Shown here: in pieces, positions 47,007 through 56,213 of the stretch
Layout of the letters: each line of letters starts with the position of its first letter
How positions within the stretch are numbered: position 1 is the stretch's first letter
Assembly (NCBI RefSeq): GCF_023554255.2
Contig: NZ_JAMJWD020000002.1
Coordinates: forward strand, 310,001-374,000
Source: Phyllobacterium sp. 21LDTY02-6
GTDB lineage: Bacteria > Pseudomonadota > Alphaproteobacteria > Rhizobiales > Rhizobiaceae
Length of the DNA: 64,000 bases
Direction: 5' to 3'
Notes under the pieces: model-generated
Database searches by the model: none
The model's input: only the letters and a program-made list of their open reading frames with translations
What the model was told of the DNA's origin: nothing
Translations under genes and position numbers: made by a program

Positions 47007-47089
47007 CCGCACTGACCAAGCGCCTACCCTTACCGGGCGGCTTGCCGCCGGATCGTTGGCGGCTGTCAGGAGATCGACGCCCCGAGCGC

Positions 47090-47498
47090 GCGGGCGCCTC
47101 TCGCTGCGTTCATCGGCGAAGATGGCCGGTGGCAATGGTTCCCGCCCCCTGATGATATCAGCGCCTTTTTCTCCCATCATGATCGTCGGCGCATTGGTGT
47201 TGCATGAAGGAACACGCGGCATCACCGAACTGTCGCATACGCGCAGCCCTTCCAATCCGCGGACTCTCAGTTCGAGATCGACATCTTGCGGTCGTGCGGA
47301 TCACTCCAGTAATTCGGATCGATCAGGGGCGCGTCTAACGGGTTCGACGATCTCAGCCGGACCGTGCCGCGCGACCGGGGATGTAGATAGGCCGAATTGA
47401 GTGTGACGCCGGATGCGACGGGGTTTTCCGGCGGCGGCTGTCGCGCCGCCGATACCGGAACCGATGATGACGATATCAGCGGTCTTGCTTGCCCGCAT
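47090..47498 (-). pseudogene. GMC oxidoreductase, internally deleted remnant
   Basis: An ATG at 47498, 18 bases after the sugar ATPase stop, starts TADIVIIGSGIGGATAAAG, the FAD-binding N-terminus of GMC oxidoreductases. It then jumps directly to C-terminal sequence of the same family: YLHPRSRGTVRLRSSNP and [14 protein letters not shown] in another frame, then a stop, then [20 protein letters not shown] followed by [16 protein letters not shown] in a third frame. Most of the protein (several hundred residues) is missing and the ends are frameshifted, so it cannot work. It was probably the last gene of the sugar importer operon. The 3' limit is approximate. Confidence 0.85.
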
Positions 47499-47516
47499 GT
47501 CCGTACGCTCGACCCT

Positions 47517-48632
47517 TCAGGCGCCGATTCGCAGCTGCGACTTCGGATCGAAGAACACGGCCTTGTTCAGGTTGAACGCCAAACGCGCCGTTTGCCCCGC
47601 CAGAATCTGCGCATCGGCACGCAGCCGGGCTACGACCTCCTTGCCGCCGAGTTTCGTTACCGCGAATGTGTCGGAGCCCGCCGGTTCCACGACCTCGATG
47701 AGACACTCGCCTTCGGCCAGCAGGCCGGCACGATCCGCACCGTCCGGATCGGTCAATGCTTCCGGGCGGATGCCGAATATGACATCCTTGCCGACGTAAT
47801 CTGCGAGGAGATTGCCGGTCGATCCAATGGGCAGGCGCAGCGGCTCGGCGTCGGGCCGCTCGAGCCTTACATGCAGATCGCCACCGCCATTCTCTATCCT
47901 GGCTTCGAGCAGGTTCATCGCGGGCGAGCCCATGAAATCGGCAACGAAGAGATTGTTGGGGCTGTTGTAGATTTCGGCCGGTGTACCGAATTGCTGCAAG
48001 ACGCCATCCTTGAGAACAGCGATCTTGGTGGCGAGCGTCATGGCTTCGATCTGATCGTGCGTGACATAGACGATAGTCGTCTTCATACGCTGATGCAGCC
48101 GCTTGATCTCGGTCCGCATATCCACGCGCAGCTTCGCATCGAGGTTCGACAGGGGTTCGTCAAAGAGAAACACCTGAGGATTGCGCACCAGCGCGCGCCC
48201 CATTGCCACGCGCTGGCGCTGACCGCCGGAAAGCTGGCTCGGCTTGCGGTCGAGCAGGTGGCCGATCTGCAGCATGTCCGCGACCTGTTTGATGGCCTTT
48301 TCCCGCTGCGGCTTCGGTATGCCGCGGATTTCCATGCCGAAGGCGATATTTCCCGCCACGGTCATATTCGGATAAAGCGCGTAGGACTGGAACACCATTG
48401 CGATATCGCGCTTGGACGGATGCAGTCCGCTGATCGAGTTTCCCTTGATGGAGATATCACCGGACGTGATCGGCTCGAGTCCGGCTATCGTATTCAGCAA
48501 GGTGGATTTGCCACAGCCGGAAGGACCGACGAGAACGAGGAAGCCGCCCTCATCGATCTCGAGATTTATATCCTTCAGGATGGCTACATTGCCGTAGGAC
48601 TTGTGCAGATTGCTGATTTTGAGAAATGACAT
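47517..48632 (-). CDS. CUT1 sugar ABC transporter, ATP-binding protein (MalK/UgpC type)
   Basis: 371 residues with Walker [10 protein letters not shown] (36-44), [11 protein letters not shown], signature LSGGQRQR and Walker B VFLFDEP, plus the MalK-type C-terminal regulatory domain with DVIFGIRPEAL. Fourth gene of the SBP-permease-permease-ATPase operon read from 51731. AAGGG precedes the ATG. A decayed GMC oxidoreductase gene follows. Confidence 0.92.
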   Translation of the reverse strand: MSFLKISNLHKSYGNVAILKDINLEIDEGGFLVLVGPSGCGKSTLLNTIAGLEPITSGDISIKGNSISGLHPSKRDIAMVFQSYALYPNMTVAGNIAFGMEIRGIPKPQREKAIKQVADMLQIGHLLDRKPSQLSGGQRQRVAMGRALVRNPQVFLFDEPLSNLDAKLRVDMRTEIKRLHQRMKTTIVYVTHDQIEAMTLATKIAVLKDGVLQQFGTPAEIYNSPNNLFVADFMGSPAMNLLEARIENGGGDLHVRLERPDAEPLRLPIGSTGNLLADYVGKDVIFGIRPEALTDPDGADRAGLLAEGECLIEVVEPAGSDTFAVTKLGGKEVVARLRADAQILAGQTARLAFNLNKAVFFDPKSQLRIGA

Positions 48633-48637
48633 TTGGT

Positions 48638-49519
48638 TTATCCCTTTACGGCGCCGGACATGAGGCCGCGGACGAAATAGCGCCCGGAGACGATGTAGAC
48701 GATGAGTGTTGGCAGTGCTGCGAGAATGGCACCGGCGAAATGCACGTTGTATTCCTTTACGCCCGTCGATGAATTGACGAGATTGTTGAGCGCGACGGTC
48801 ATGGGCGTACTGTTGAAGCCGGAGAAGGATGCCCCGAACAGGAAGTCGTTCCAGATATTGGTGAACTGCCAGATGACGGAGACGACGATGATCGGGCCCG
48901 AGGACGGCAACAATATCCGCCGGAATATCTGGAAGAATCCGGCACCGTCGATCTGGGCCGCACGCACCAGCTCAGTTGGAAAGTTCTCGTAGTAATTGCG
49001 GAAATAGAGCGTGGTGAACCCGAGGCCGTAGATGACATGCACGAGGATGAGGCCGGGTATGGTTCCCGCAAGGTCGAGGAGGCGCAGCATCCGCGCCATC
49101 GGGATGAGCACGATCTGGAACGGGATGAAACAGCCCAGCAGGAGCATGCCGAAGATGATATTCGAGCCGCGGAAGCGCCACTTCGTCAGCACGTAGCCAT
49201 TGAGCGCTCCGAGGATGGTCGAAATGGCGACGGCGGGCACGACCATGATGATCGAATTGATGAAATAGGGCCGCAAGCCGGTGGGCTGCACGCCGATCTG
49301 CGCCGTCGACCAGGCGGCGAGCCATGGCTCGATCGTCCATTCGCTGGGCGGGGAAAGCATGCCGCCACGACGTATCTCGTCGAGCGTCTTCAACGAATTG
49401 ACGACCATGACGTAGAGCGGCAGCAGGTAATAGAAGGCGAACAGCAGCAGGGCGGTGTAGATCAGCGCCCGGGTCAGGCGGCCGCTCGTGATCGCGTTGT
49501 CGGGGTTCGGATGGCTCAT
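48638..49519 (-). CDS. CUT1 sugar ABC transporter, permease (MalG/GtsC type)
   Basis: 293 residues, six membrane segments; EAA-like loop in LVRAAQIDGAGFFQIFRRIL. Its C-terminus YFVRGLMSGAVKG is typical of MalG-type subunits. The start overlaps the stop of the partner permease (ATGA). The closest character I recognise is the glucose/mannose (Gts) importer. Confidence 0.9.
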   Translation of the reverse strand: MSHPNPDNAITSGRLTRALIYTALLLFAFYYLLPLYVMVVNSLKTLDEIRRGGMLSPPSEWTIEPWLAAWSTAQIGVQPTGLRPYFINSIIMVVPAVAISTILGALNGYVLTKWRFRGSNIIFGMLLLGCFIPFQIVLIPMARMLRLLDLAGTIPGLILVHVIYGLGFTTLYFRNYYENFPTELVRAAQIDGAGFFQIFRRILLPSSGPIIVVSVIWQFTNIWNDFLFGASFSGFNSTPMTVALNNLVNSSTGVKEYNVHFAGAILAALPTLIVYIVSGRYFVRGLMSGAVKG

Positions 49520-50394
49520 TTGTTGCTCCCCCTGATTTCGGAATAGAGATAGGGGATGATGATCGAGAAGATCATGATCAGCATGATGATTGCCGACGAC
49601 GCACCAATGCCCATGGAATTGCGGGTGAACGTATAGGAATACATGAAGGTCGCAGGCAGTTCCGTGGCCTGGCCGGGGCCGCCGCCGGTGAGCGCGATGA
49701 CCAGGTCGTAGGCCTTGATGGCAAGGTGCGCCAGGACGACGAAGGCCGAAAGAAAGACCGGGCGCATCAGCGGAATGATGATCCGCCTGTAGATCATGGT
49801 CGTCGATGCACCATCGATCTGCGCTGCCTTGATGATTTCATTGTCCACGCCGCGCAACCCGGCCAGGAACATGGCCATGACGAAGCCGGAGGACTGCCAG
49901 ACGGCGGCGATGACGACGGTATAGATCGCCATCTTGGAATCCTTGATCCAGTTGAAGGAGAAGCTCTCCCAGCCCCATTGGTGCATCGTGTTTTCAAGGC
50001 CGATACCCGGGTCGAGAAACCATTTCCAGGCAACGCCGGTCACGATGAAGGACAGCGCCATGGGATAAAGATAGATGGGGCGCAGAAAGCCTTCGATGCG
50101 TATCTTCTGGTCGAGAAGAATGGCGAGGCCGAGACCGATGACGCTGCAGATGATGATGTAAAGTGAGGCGAAGATGCCGAGATTGGTGATCGCGCGCCAC
50201 CAGTGCGGCAGCGCCCAGAGCTTGCGGTAATTCTCGAAACCGACGAAACCATAGGTCGGCAGCATCTTGCTGTCCGTGAAGGACAGGATGCCCGTATAGA
50301 CGATGAAGCCATAGACAAAAATGAGTACGATAAGAAATGTCGGGCCCAATACCAGCTTTGGTATGAGATCCTGAATGCGGCTGCGGGTATCCAT
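49516..50394 (-). CDS. CUT1 sugar ABC transporter, permease (MalF/GtsB type)
   Basis: 292 residues, six membrane segments; the EAA loop is in EIIKAAQIDGASTTMIYRRI. AGGGGG lies eight bases before the ATG. It partners the following permease. The operon order SBP, this permease, MalG-type permease, ATPase is the common one for glucose/mannose-type importers. Confidence 0.9.
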   Translation of the reverse strand: MDTRSRIQDLIPKLVLGPTFLIVLIFVYGFIVYTGILSFTDSKMLPTYGFVGFENYRKLWALPHWWRAITNLGIFASLYIIICSVIGLGLAILLDQKIRIEGFLRPIYLYPMALSFIVTGVAWKWFLDPGIGLENTMHQWGWESFSFNWIKDSKMAIYTVVIAAVWQSSGFVMAMFLAGLRGVDNEIIKAAQIDGASTTMIYRRIIIPLMRPVFLSAFVVLAHLAIKAYDLVIALTGGGPGQATELPATFMYSYTFTRNSMGIGASSAIIMLIMIFSIIIPYLYSEIRGSNK

Positions 50395-50483
50395 AGCCTC
50401 GCCCCCTTAAATATGCATGCTTGTAATTGCCGCGTTCCCGCGGAGAGCCCGCCCGGGCCTTGTCGGCTCGGGCGGGACTGGTA

Positions 50484-51731
50484 TTACTTGGCGGCGTCTA
50501 CAGCTGCCACCAGTTCCTTGACGGCGTCCTCGGAGCTGAGTTCGCCGTTGAACTGACGCGTAACGACGTCATAGATCGCATTCTTCACCGCTGCCGGGTT
50601 GGCGTGGCCGTGCGCCATCGAACCATAGAGCGTGCCGGCCTTGTTCGCCTCGGCCAGATCCTTGATCGCCTTCTTGCCGCAGGCATCGAACGCTGTGTCC
50701 GGAACGTCCGTGCGTGCCGGGGCCGAACCCTTGACCACGTTGAACGCGGACTGGAATTCCGGATTCTCGATGGCGGATGCCATGACGAGCTGGGCCTTGG
50801 TCTTGTCGTCGCTCACCTTGAACATGGCGAACTGATCGGAGTTGAAGGTTACTGAACCCTGCGTCCCCGGGAAGCGCATGCAGACGAAATCCTTGCCCGG
50901 CTCCTTCTTGGCCTTGACGAACTCGCCCTTGGCCCAATCGCCCATGAACTGGAGACCGGCCTTGTTTTCGATCACCATGGCCGAAGCAAGGTTCCAGTCA
51001 CGACCCGAGAAATTGTCGTCGACATAGGTCCGCAGCTTCGTCATGCGGTCGAAGGCTTCCTTCATCTTCTCGCCGCCAAGTGTAGCCGGATCGAGATCGA
51101 TGAACGCCGATTTGTAGAAGTCGTTGCCGAGCGAGAGAACGACCGCGTCGAAGATCGTCGCATCCTGCCAGGGCTGGCCGCCATGGGCGACAGGGGTGAT
51201 ACCCTGCTCCTTGAACTTGTCGAGAAGCGCGATGAGCTCGTCCCAGTTCTGCGGCTCCTTGCCGCCGGCCTTGTCCAATGCGGCCTTGTTGATCCATATC
51301 CAGTTGGTGGAGTGGACGTTCACCGGCGCGGCGATCCAATGTCCGTCATATTTGGAGAATTGCTGCAGCGCCGTCGGGATCACGTCATCCCATTTTTCCT
51401 TGGCGGCGACTTCGTCGAGATTGCCGAGCGAACCCTGCTTTGCCCAATCGAAAATATCGAAGCCGAGCATCTGGACGGCAGTCGGTGCATTGCCGCCGGT
51501 GACGCGCGCGCGCAGAACCGTCATGGCCTCCGTGCCGCCGCCGCCCGAAACGGGCATGTCCGACCAGCTGATGCCTTTGGATTCGAGGTCTTTCTTCAAT
51601 ACTTCAAGCGCCGTGGCCTCGCCGCCGGAGGTCCACCAATGCAATACTTCCACATTCTCGGCTGCATGCGCGGCCGAAGCGACGCCAAGCAGCATTGCCG
51701 ATGCGGCAACCGTATTAATTAAATTTCTCAT
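50484..51731 (-). CDS. CUT1 sugar ABC transporter, substrate-binding protein (glucose/mannose-like)
   Basis: 415 residues with a signal peptide cleaved after AHA (about 23). The mature start [20 protein letters not shown] closely resembles GtsA-type glucose/mannose binding proteins. [16 protein letters not shown] and [10 protein letters not shown] are further family segments, and two cysteines occur as in that group. The ligand is likely a hexose. Downstream the operon ends in a broken GMC oxidoreductase and upstream lies a broken aldehyde dehydrogenase. Confidence 0.88.
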   Translation of the reverse strand: MRNLINTVAASAMLLGVASAAHAAENVEVLHWWTSGGEATALEVLKKDLESKGISWSDMPVSGGGGTEAMTVLRARVTGGNAPTAVQMLGFDIFDWAKQGSLGNLDEVAAKEKWDDVIPTALQQFSKYDGHWIAAPVNVHSTNWIWINKAALDKAGGKEPQNWDELIALLDKFKEQGITPVAHGGQPWQDATIFDAVVLSLGNDFYKSAFIDLDPATLGGEKMKEAFDRMTKLRTYVDDNFSGRDWNLASAMVIENKAGLQFMGDWAKGEFVKAKKEPGKDFVCMRFPGTQGSVTFNSDQFAMFKVSDDKTKAQLVMASAIENPEFQSAFNVVKGSAPARTDVPDTAFDACGKKAIKDLAEANKAGTLYGSMAHGHANPAAVKNAIYDVVTRQFNGELSSEDAVKELVAAVDAAK

Positions 51732-51829
51732 TCAAGCCTCCCACGAGAAAAAATGATAAAAATAACCGACTGCAGTTTCCCAGAGTCCGCTACATCAATA
51801 CATGATGCAGAATGACCCATACAATCGAT

Positions 51830-52328
51830 TTAATCGCCTGACCATACTACTTTCCGCCTACCTAGCTGCGTGTTGAGCGTCTTGGTTTCCGTATAATCCT
51901 CCACGGCGTGACGTCCGAGCTCGCGTCCGAGCCCCGATTGTTTTTGTAGCCGCCGAAAGGCAGCTCCGAAGCGCCGTTCATGAACGTGTTCATCCAGATC
52001 GTTCCGGCCCTGATCTTGCGCCCCATGCAAAGGTGCGTATCGAAGTCGCGGCTCCAGCACCCGCCGACAGGCCATAGTCGATCGAATTGGCTATCGTCGC
52101 TGCTTCTTCCGCCGTTTCGAATGTGAGCACCGACAGGACGGGACCGAACACCTCTTCCCGCGCCACCGCCACATCCGGCTGCACGGCGGAAAGAATTGTC
52201 GGCGCCAGATATTGCCCGATGCCGAGATCGAGCGGCTCGCCGCCATGGCGGATCTGCGCGCCGGAAGTTTCCGCCGTGCGAACATAAGTGGCGATCTTCG
52301 CAAGATGTTCCGGCGTGATGATAGCGCG
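51830..52328 (-). pseudogene. Aldehyde dehydrogenase C-terminal fragment with two frameshifts
   Basis: The fragment begins abruptly at about 52328 with ITPEHLAKIATYVRTAETSG, then EEVFGPVLSVLTFETAEEAA and IDYGLSAG. A frameshift follows, continuing as WSRDFDTHLCMG and AGTIWMNTFMNGASELPFGG; a second shift inside a run of five A leads to KQSGLGRELGRHAVEDYTET before a stop at 51830. Together these are the last 160 or so residues of a betaine-aldehyde-dehydrogenase-like enzyme; the catalytic Cys region and NAD domain are gone. The break abuts the terminator of the glycerol operon, suggesting a deletion junction. Confidence 0.88.
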
Positions 52329-52331
52329 AAT

Positions 52332-52358
52332 AAAAAAGCGGCGCCGAAGCGCCGCTTT
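52332..52358 (-). terminator. Intrinsic terminator of the glycerol operon
   Basis: On the minus strand, 19 bases after the glpV stop, a perfect stem of 10 bp (GCGGCGC core plus A-T pairs) with a TTCG tetraloop is followed by a run of six T. This is a classical rho-independent terminator. Confidence 0.93.
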
Positions 52359-52376
52359 CCTTACCCAGCGAAGGGC

Positions 52377-54101
52377 TTACTTGTTCCAGCTCTTGACCAG
52401 TTCGTCGTAATTGATGGTCTGCGGCTTTTCTTTTTCGTTCTCGATCTTGAGCTGAGGAGCCAGATTGCCCTTGGCAACGGCGTCCTTGTTCCAATATTCG
52501 AGATCTTGCTCTTCAGCCAGTTTCGGGCCGATATCGCCCTGGATGCCAGCCCGTTCGAGCCGTTCCATGACCTTTTCCTGCTCGGCGCAAAGCGAATCCA
52601 TGGCTTCCTGCGGTGTTTTCGCGCCGGAAGAAGCATCGCCGATTGCCTGCCACCAGAGCTGGGCAAGTTTCGGATAATCCGGAACGTTGGTGCCCGTCGG
52701 CGACCACTGGACGCGAGCCGGCGACCGGTAGAATTCGATCAACCCGCCGAGTTCAGGCGCGCGCTTGGTAAAGCTTTCGTGCTGGATCGAGCTTTCGCGG
52801 ATCAAAGTCAGGCCGACATGGCTCTTCTTGACGTCGACGGTCTTCGACGTGACGAACTGCGCATAGAGCCAGGCGGCCTTGGCGCGATCGTCCGGCGTGG
52901 ACTTCAGCAATGTCCAGGAACCCACGTCCTGATAGCCGAGCTTCATGCCGTCTTTCCAGTAGACGCCATGGGGCGAGGGAGCCATGCGCCATTTCGGCGT
53001 CCCGTCATCGTTCATGACGGGAAGTCCCTTCTTCACCATGTCAGCGGTGAAAGCCGTGTACCAGAAGATCTGCTGGGCGACATTGCCCTGTGCGGGAACG
53101 GGACCGGATTCGGAGAAGGTCATTCCCTGGGCTTCCGGCGGTGCATAGGCCTTCATCCAGTCGAGATATTTCTGGATGGAGTAAACCGACGCAGGTCCGT
53201 TCGTATCGCCGCCGCGTGCAACGCACGAGCCCACCGGCTGGGACTTCTCGTTGACCTTGATACCCCATTCGTCGACCGGCAGGCCGTTGGGGAGGCCCTT
53301 GTCGCCATTGCCTGCCATCGACAGCCAGGCATCGGTGAAGCGCCAGCCCAGCGACGGGTCCTTCTTGCCGTAGTCCATGTGGCCATAGACCTTCTTGCCG
53401 TCGATTTCACGGCCGGTGAAGAATTCGGCAATGTCCTCATAGGCCGACCAGTTGACCGGAACACCGAGATCATAGCCATACTTGGCCTTGAAATCGGCCT
53501 TGTTCTTTTCGTCGTTGAACCAGTCGTAGCGGAACCAGTACAGATTGGCGAATTGCTGGTCCGGCAGCTGATAGAGTTTTCCGTCCGGCGCGGTGGTGAA
53601 CTTCGTGCCGATAAAGTCGGCGAGGTCGAGACCCGGATTGGTGACGTCCTTGCCCTCATTGGCCATCCAGTCCGTCAGGCTGCGGGCCTGCTGGTAGCGC
53701 CAATGCGTGCCGATGAGGTCGGAATCGTTGACATAGGCGTCATAGACGTTTTCGCCCGACTGCATCTGCGTCTGCAGTTTTTCGACGACGTCACCCTCGC
53801 CGATCAGATCATGGGTGATCTTGATGCCGGTGATGTCGCTGAATGCCTTGGCGAGGACCTTGGACTCATATTCGTGGGTCGTGATCGTTTCCGAAACCAC
53901 CTTGATCTCCATGCCGGCGAATGGCTTCGCGGCATCGATGAACCACTGCATCTCCTTCTCCTGGTCCGCGCGCGGCAGCGAGGAGAGATCACCGATTTCC
54001 TTGTCAAGAAAGGCCTTGGCCTCATCCATGCCTGCATAGGCCCCTCCAGCGCCGAAGAGCAGCGCCAGAGCCGTTGTTGCCGTCAATAGTCGCGTTCGCA
54101 T
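52377..54101 (-). CDS. glpV: Glycerol ABC transporter, substrate-binding protein GlpV
   Basis: 574 residues from the ATG at 54101, a signal peptide ending at AYAG (about 20-23). The unusually long binding protein, with DGKLYQLPDQQFANLYWFRY and NEGKDVTNPGLDL, fits GlpV of the rhizobial glycerol importer. Last gene of glpRDSTPQUV, followed by a strong terminator. It captures glycerol in the periplasm. Confidence 0.9.
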   Translation of the reverse strand: MRTRLLTATTALALLFGAGGAYAGMDEAKAFLDKEIGDLSSLPRADQEKEMQWFIDAAKPFAGMEIKVVSETITTHEYESKVLAKAFSDITGIKITHDLIGEGDVVEKLQTQMQSGENVYDAYVNDSDLIGTHWRYQQARSLTDWMANEGKDVTNPGLDLADFIGTKFTTAPDGKLYQLPDQQFANLYWFRYDWFNDEKNKADFKAKYGYDLGVPVNWSAYEDIAEFFTGREIDGKKVYGHMDYGKKDPSLGWRFTDAWLSMAGNGDKGLPNGLPVDEWGIKVNEKSQPVGSCVARGGDTNGPASVYSIQKYLDWMKAYAPPEAQGMTFSESGPVPAQGNVAQQIFWYTAFTADMVKKGLPVMNDDGTPKWRMAPSPHGVYWKDGMKLGYQDVGSWTLLKSTPDDRAKAAWLYAQFVTSKTVDVKKSHVGLTLIRESSIQHESFTKRAPELGGLIEFYRSPARVQWSPTGTNVPDYPKLAQLWWQAIGDASSGAKTPQEAMDSLCAEQEKVMERLERAGIQGDIGPKLAEEQDLEYWNKDAVAKGNLAPQLKIENEKEKPQTINYDELVKSWNK

Positions 54102-54162
54102 GATTGTCCTCCCAGAGTTGCGATTGCATCTTTCACCACCGGCACCTGCCGGCGGTGGAATT

Positions 54163-54447
54163 CTAGACGAAGCGGAACACGCCAATGGCGTAGACCACCG
54201 ATAGAGCAAGAGCCCACCATAGATTGGGACCGACGAGGCCAAGCCAGGCGAGATGGATGAAAGCGCTGCCGAGCAGCGACACGAAAAGCCTGTCGCCGCG
54301 CGTGGTTTCGAAATGCAGTACCCCGACGCGCGGATTGCCGCCGGGGGAGAAATATTCCCAGACCGCCATGCCGATCAGCAACAGGAGGATCGTCAGGAAG
54401 AAGAGCGCCGTCGGCAATGTCCACGCCATCCATGAGAAATTCATCAT
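54163..54447 (-). CDS. glpU: GlpU, small DUF2160 membrane protein of the glycerol transporter
   Basis: 94 residues with two or three membrane segments (LPTALFFLTILLLLIGMAVW; LWWALALSVVYAIGVFRFV) separated by a loop with EYFSPGGNPR and TTRGDRLFVSLLGSAFIHLA. DUF2160 proteins sit in this place in rhizobial glp operons. The ATG overlaps the glpQ stop. Its part in transport is not well defined. Confidence 0.88.
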   Translation of the reverse strand: MMNFSWMAWTLPTALFFLTILLLLIGMAVWEYFSPGGNPRVGVLHFETTRGDRLFVSLLGSAFIHLAWLGLVGPNLWWALALSVVYAIGVFRFV

Positions 54448-55343
54448 ACCCTCCCCAGGGCGAAGCCCTTGGCGATATAGTTCCGGACGAAGTAGATCAC
54501 GATCGCGCCCGGAATGATCGTCAGCACGCCGGCAGCCGCCAGCACGCCCCAGTCGAGGCCGGATGCCGATACGGTGCGGGTCATGATCGCGGCGATCGGC
54601 TTGGCGTCCGTCGTCGTCAGGGTGCGGGCAATCAGCAGTTCGACCCAGGAGAACATGAAGCAGAAGAAGGCGGCGACGCCGATGCCACTTGCGATGAGCG
54701 GCACGAATATCTTCACGAAGAAGCGCGGGAAGGAGTAGCCGTCGATATAGGCGGTCTCGTCGATCTCCTTCGTCACGCCCGACATGAAGCCTTCAAGGAT
54801 CCAGACCGCGAGCGGAACGTTGAAAAGACAATGCGCGAGCGCCACCGCGATATGCGTGTCGATCAGTCCGAACGCCGAATAAAGCTGGAAGAAGGGCAGC
54901 GCGAATACGGCGGGCGGTGCCATCCGGTTCGTGAGCAGCCAGAAGAACAGATGCTTGTCGCCGAGGAAGCGATAGCGCGAGAACGCATAGGCGGCCGGCA
55001 GCGCCACCAGTACGGAAATGACGGTATTCATCACCACATAGATGATCGAATTTATGTAGCCCTTGTACCAGGACGGATCGGTGAAGATGACCGCATAATT
55101 GTTCAGGGTCGGGTTCTGGGGCCAAAGCGAGAAAGTCCCCAGGATTTCCTGGTTTGTCTTGAAGCTCATATTGATGAGCCAATAGATCGGAAGCATCAGG
55201 AATATGATGTAGAGGGTCGGCACCAGCCACCACAGCTTCGACTCGTCGCCGCGCTTGCGCATGCGGCGTGCCAGGGCCTTGTCGATGCGGCGCTGTTCTG
55301 CTGTGTGGGTCGCGGCGGATCCGCGGGCAACTGTTTCGCTCAT
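54444..55343 (-). CDS. glpQ: Glycerol ABC transporter, permease GlpQ
   Basis: 299 residues from the ATG at 55343, just after the glpP stop. After a charged cytoplasmic stretch there are six membrane segments, with the EAA-like loop in EIDETAYIDGYSFPRFFVKI. Forms the channel with GlpP. Confidence 0.9.
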   Translation of the reverse strand: MSETVARGSAATHTAEQRRIDKALARRMRKRGDESKLWWLVPTLYIIFLMLPIYWLINMSFKTNQEILGTFSLWPQNPTLNNYAVIFTDPSWYKGYINSIIYVVMNTVISVLVALPAAYAFSRYRFLGDKHLFFWLLTNRMAPPAVFALPFFQLYSAFGLIDTHIAVALAHCLFNVPLAVWILEGFMSGVTKEIDETAYIDGYSFPRFFVKIFVPLIASGIGVAAFFCFMFSWVELLIARTLTTTDAKPIAAIMTRTVSASGLDWGVLAAAGVLTIIPGAIVIYFVRNYIAKGFALGRV

Positions 55344-55344
55344 G

Positions 55345-56211
55345 TCAGCGCTCCGCATCGTAATTCGTCATGACGGTATAGAATACCCATGACATCAGCA
55401 GGATGATCAGGAAGTAGATGATCGACATGGCAGCCGCCGGGCCGAGGTCGAACTGGCCGACGGCCATCTTCACCAGGTCGATCGACAGGAATGTCGTGGA
55501 GTTGCCCGGGCCGCCGCCGGTGACGACGAACGGTTCGGTATAGATCATGAAACTGTCCATGAAGCGCAACAGTACGGCAATCAGCAGGACGCGGTTCATC
55601 TTCGGCAATTGAATGTAGCGGAACACCGCCCAGCGCGAAGCGCCGTCGATCTTGGCTGCCTGGTAGAAGGCGTCCGGAATGGAAACCAGGCCGGCATAGC
55701 ACAGCAGAACCACGAGACTGGTCCAGTGCCACACATCCATGATGAAGACCGTGATCCAGGCATGGACAGGATTCTGGACGTAGTTGTAATTGATGCCCAA
55801 TGCCTCGAGCGTACGGCCCAGCAGGCCGATATCGACGCGGCCGAACACCTGCCAGATCGTACCGACGACGTTCCACGGGATCAGCAGCGGCAGCGACATC
55901 AGCACGAGGCAGACGGGAACGCCCCATCCGCGCCGCGGCATGTTCAAGGCGATGACTATGCCAAGGGGTATCTCGATCAGCAATATGACCAGCGAAAAGA
56001 AGAGATTTCGCCCCAGCGCCGCATGAAAACGGTCCGAATGCAGGATTTCCTCGAACCACTCGGCACCGGCCCAGAAGAACTGATTATTGCCGAACGTGTC
56101 CTGGACCGAATAATTCACCACCGTCATGAGCGGTATCACCGCGGAGAATGCGACCAGCAACAGCACCGGAAGGACCATGAACCAAGCTTTGTTATTCCAG
56201 GTCTTTTCCAT
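55345..56211 (-). CDS. glpP: Glycerol ABC transporter, permease GlpP
   Basis: 288 residues, six membrane segments, EAA-like loop in FYQAAKIDGASRWAVFRYIQ. It begins 2 bases after the glpT stop. Partner of GlpQ in the glycerol importer. Confidence 0.9.
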   Translation of the reverse strand: MEKTWNNKAWFMVLPVLLLVAFSAVIPLMTVVNYSVQDTFGNNQFFWAGAEWFEEILHSDRFHAALGRNLFFSLVILLIEIPLGIVIALNMPRRGWGVPVCLVLMSLPLLIPWNVVGTIWQVFGRVDIGLLGRTLEALGINYNYVQNPVHAWITVFIMDVWHWTSLVVLLCYAGLVSIPDAFYQAAKIDGASRWAVFRYIQLPKMNRVLLIAVLLRFMDSFMIYTEPFVVTGGGPGNSTTFLSIDLVKMAVGQFDLGPAAAMSIIYFLIILLMSWVFYTVMTNYDAER

Positions 56212-56213
56212 GA

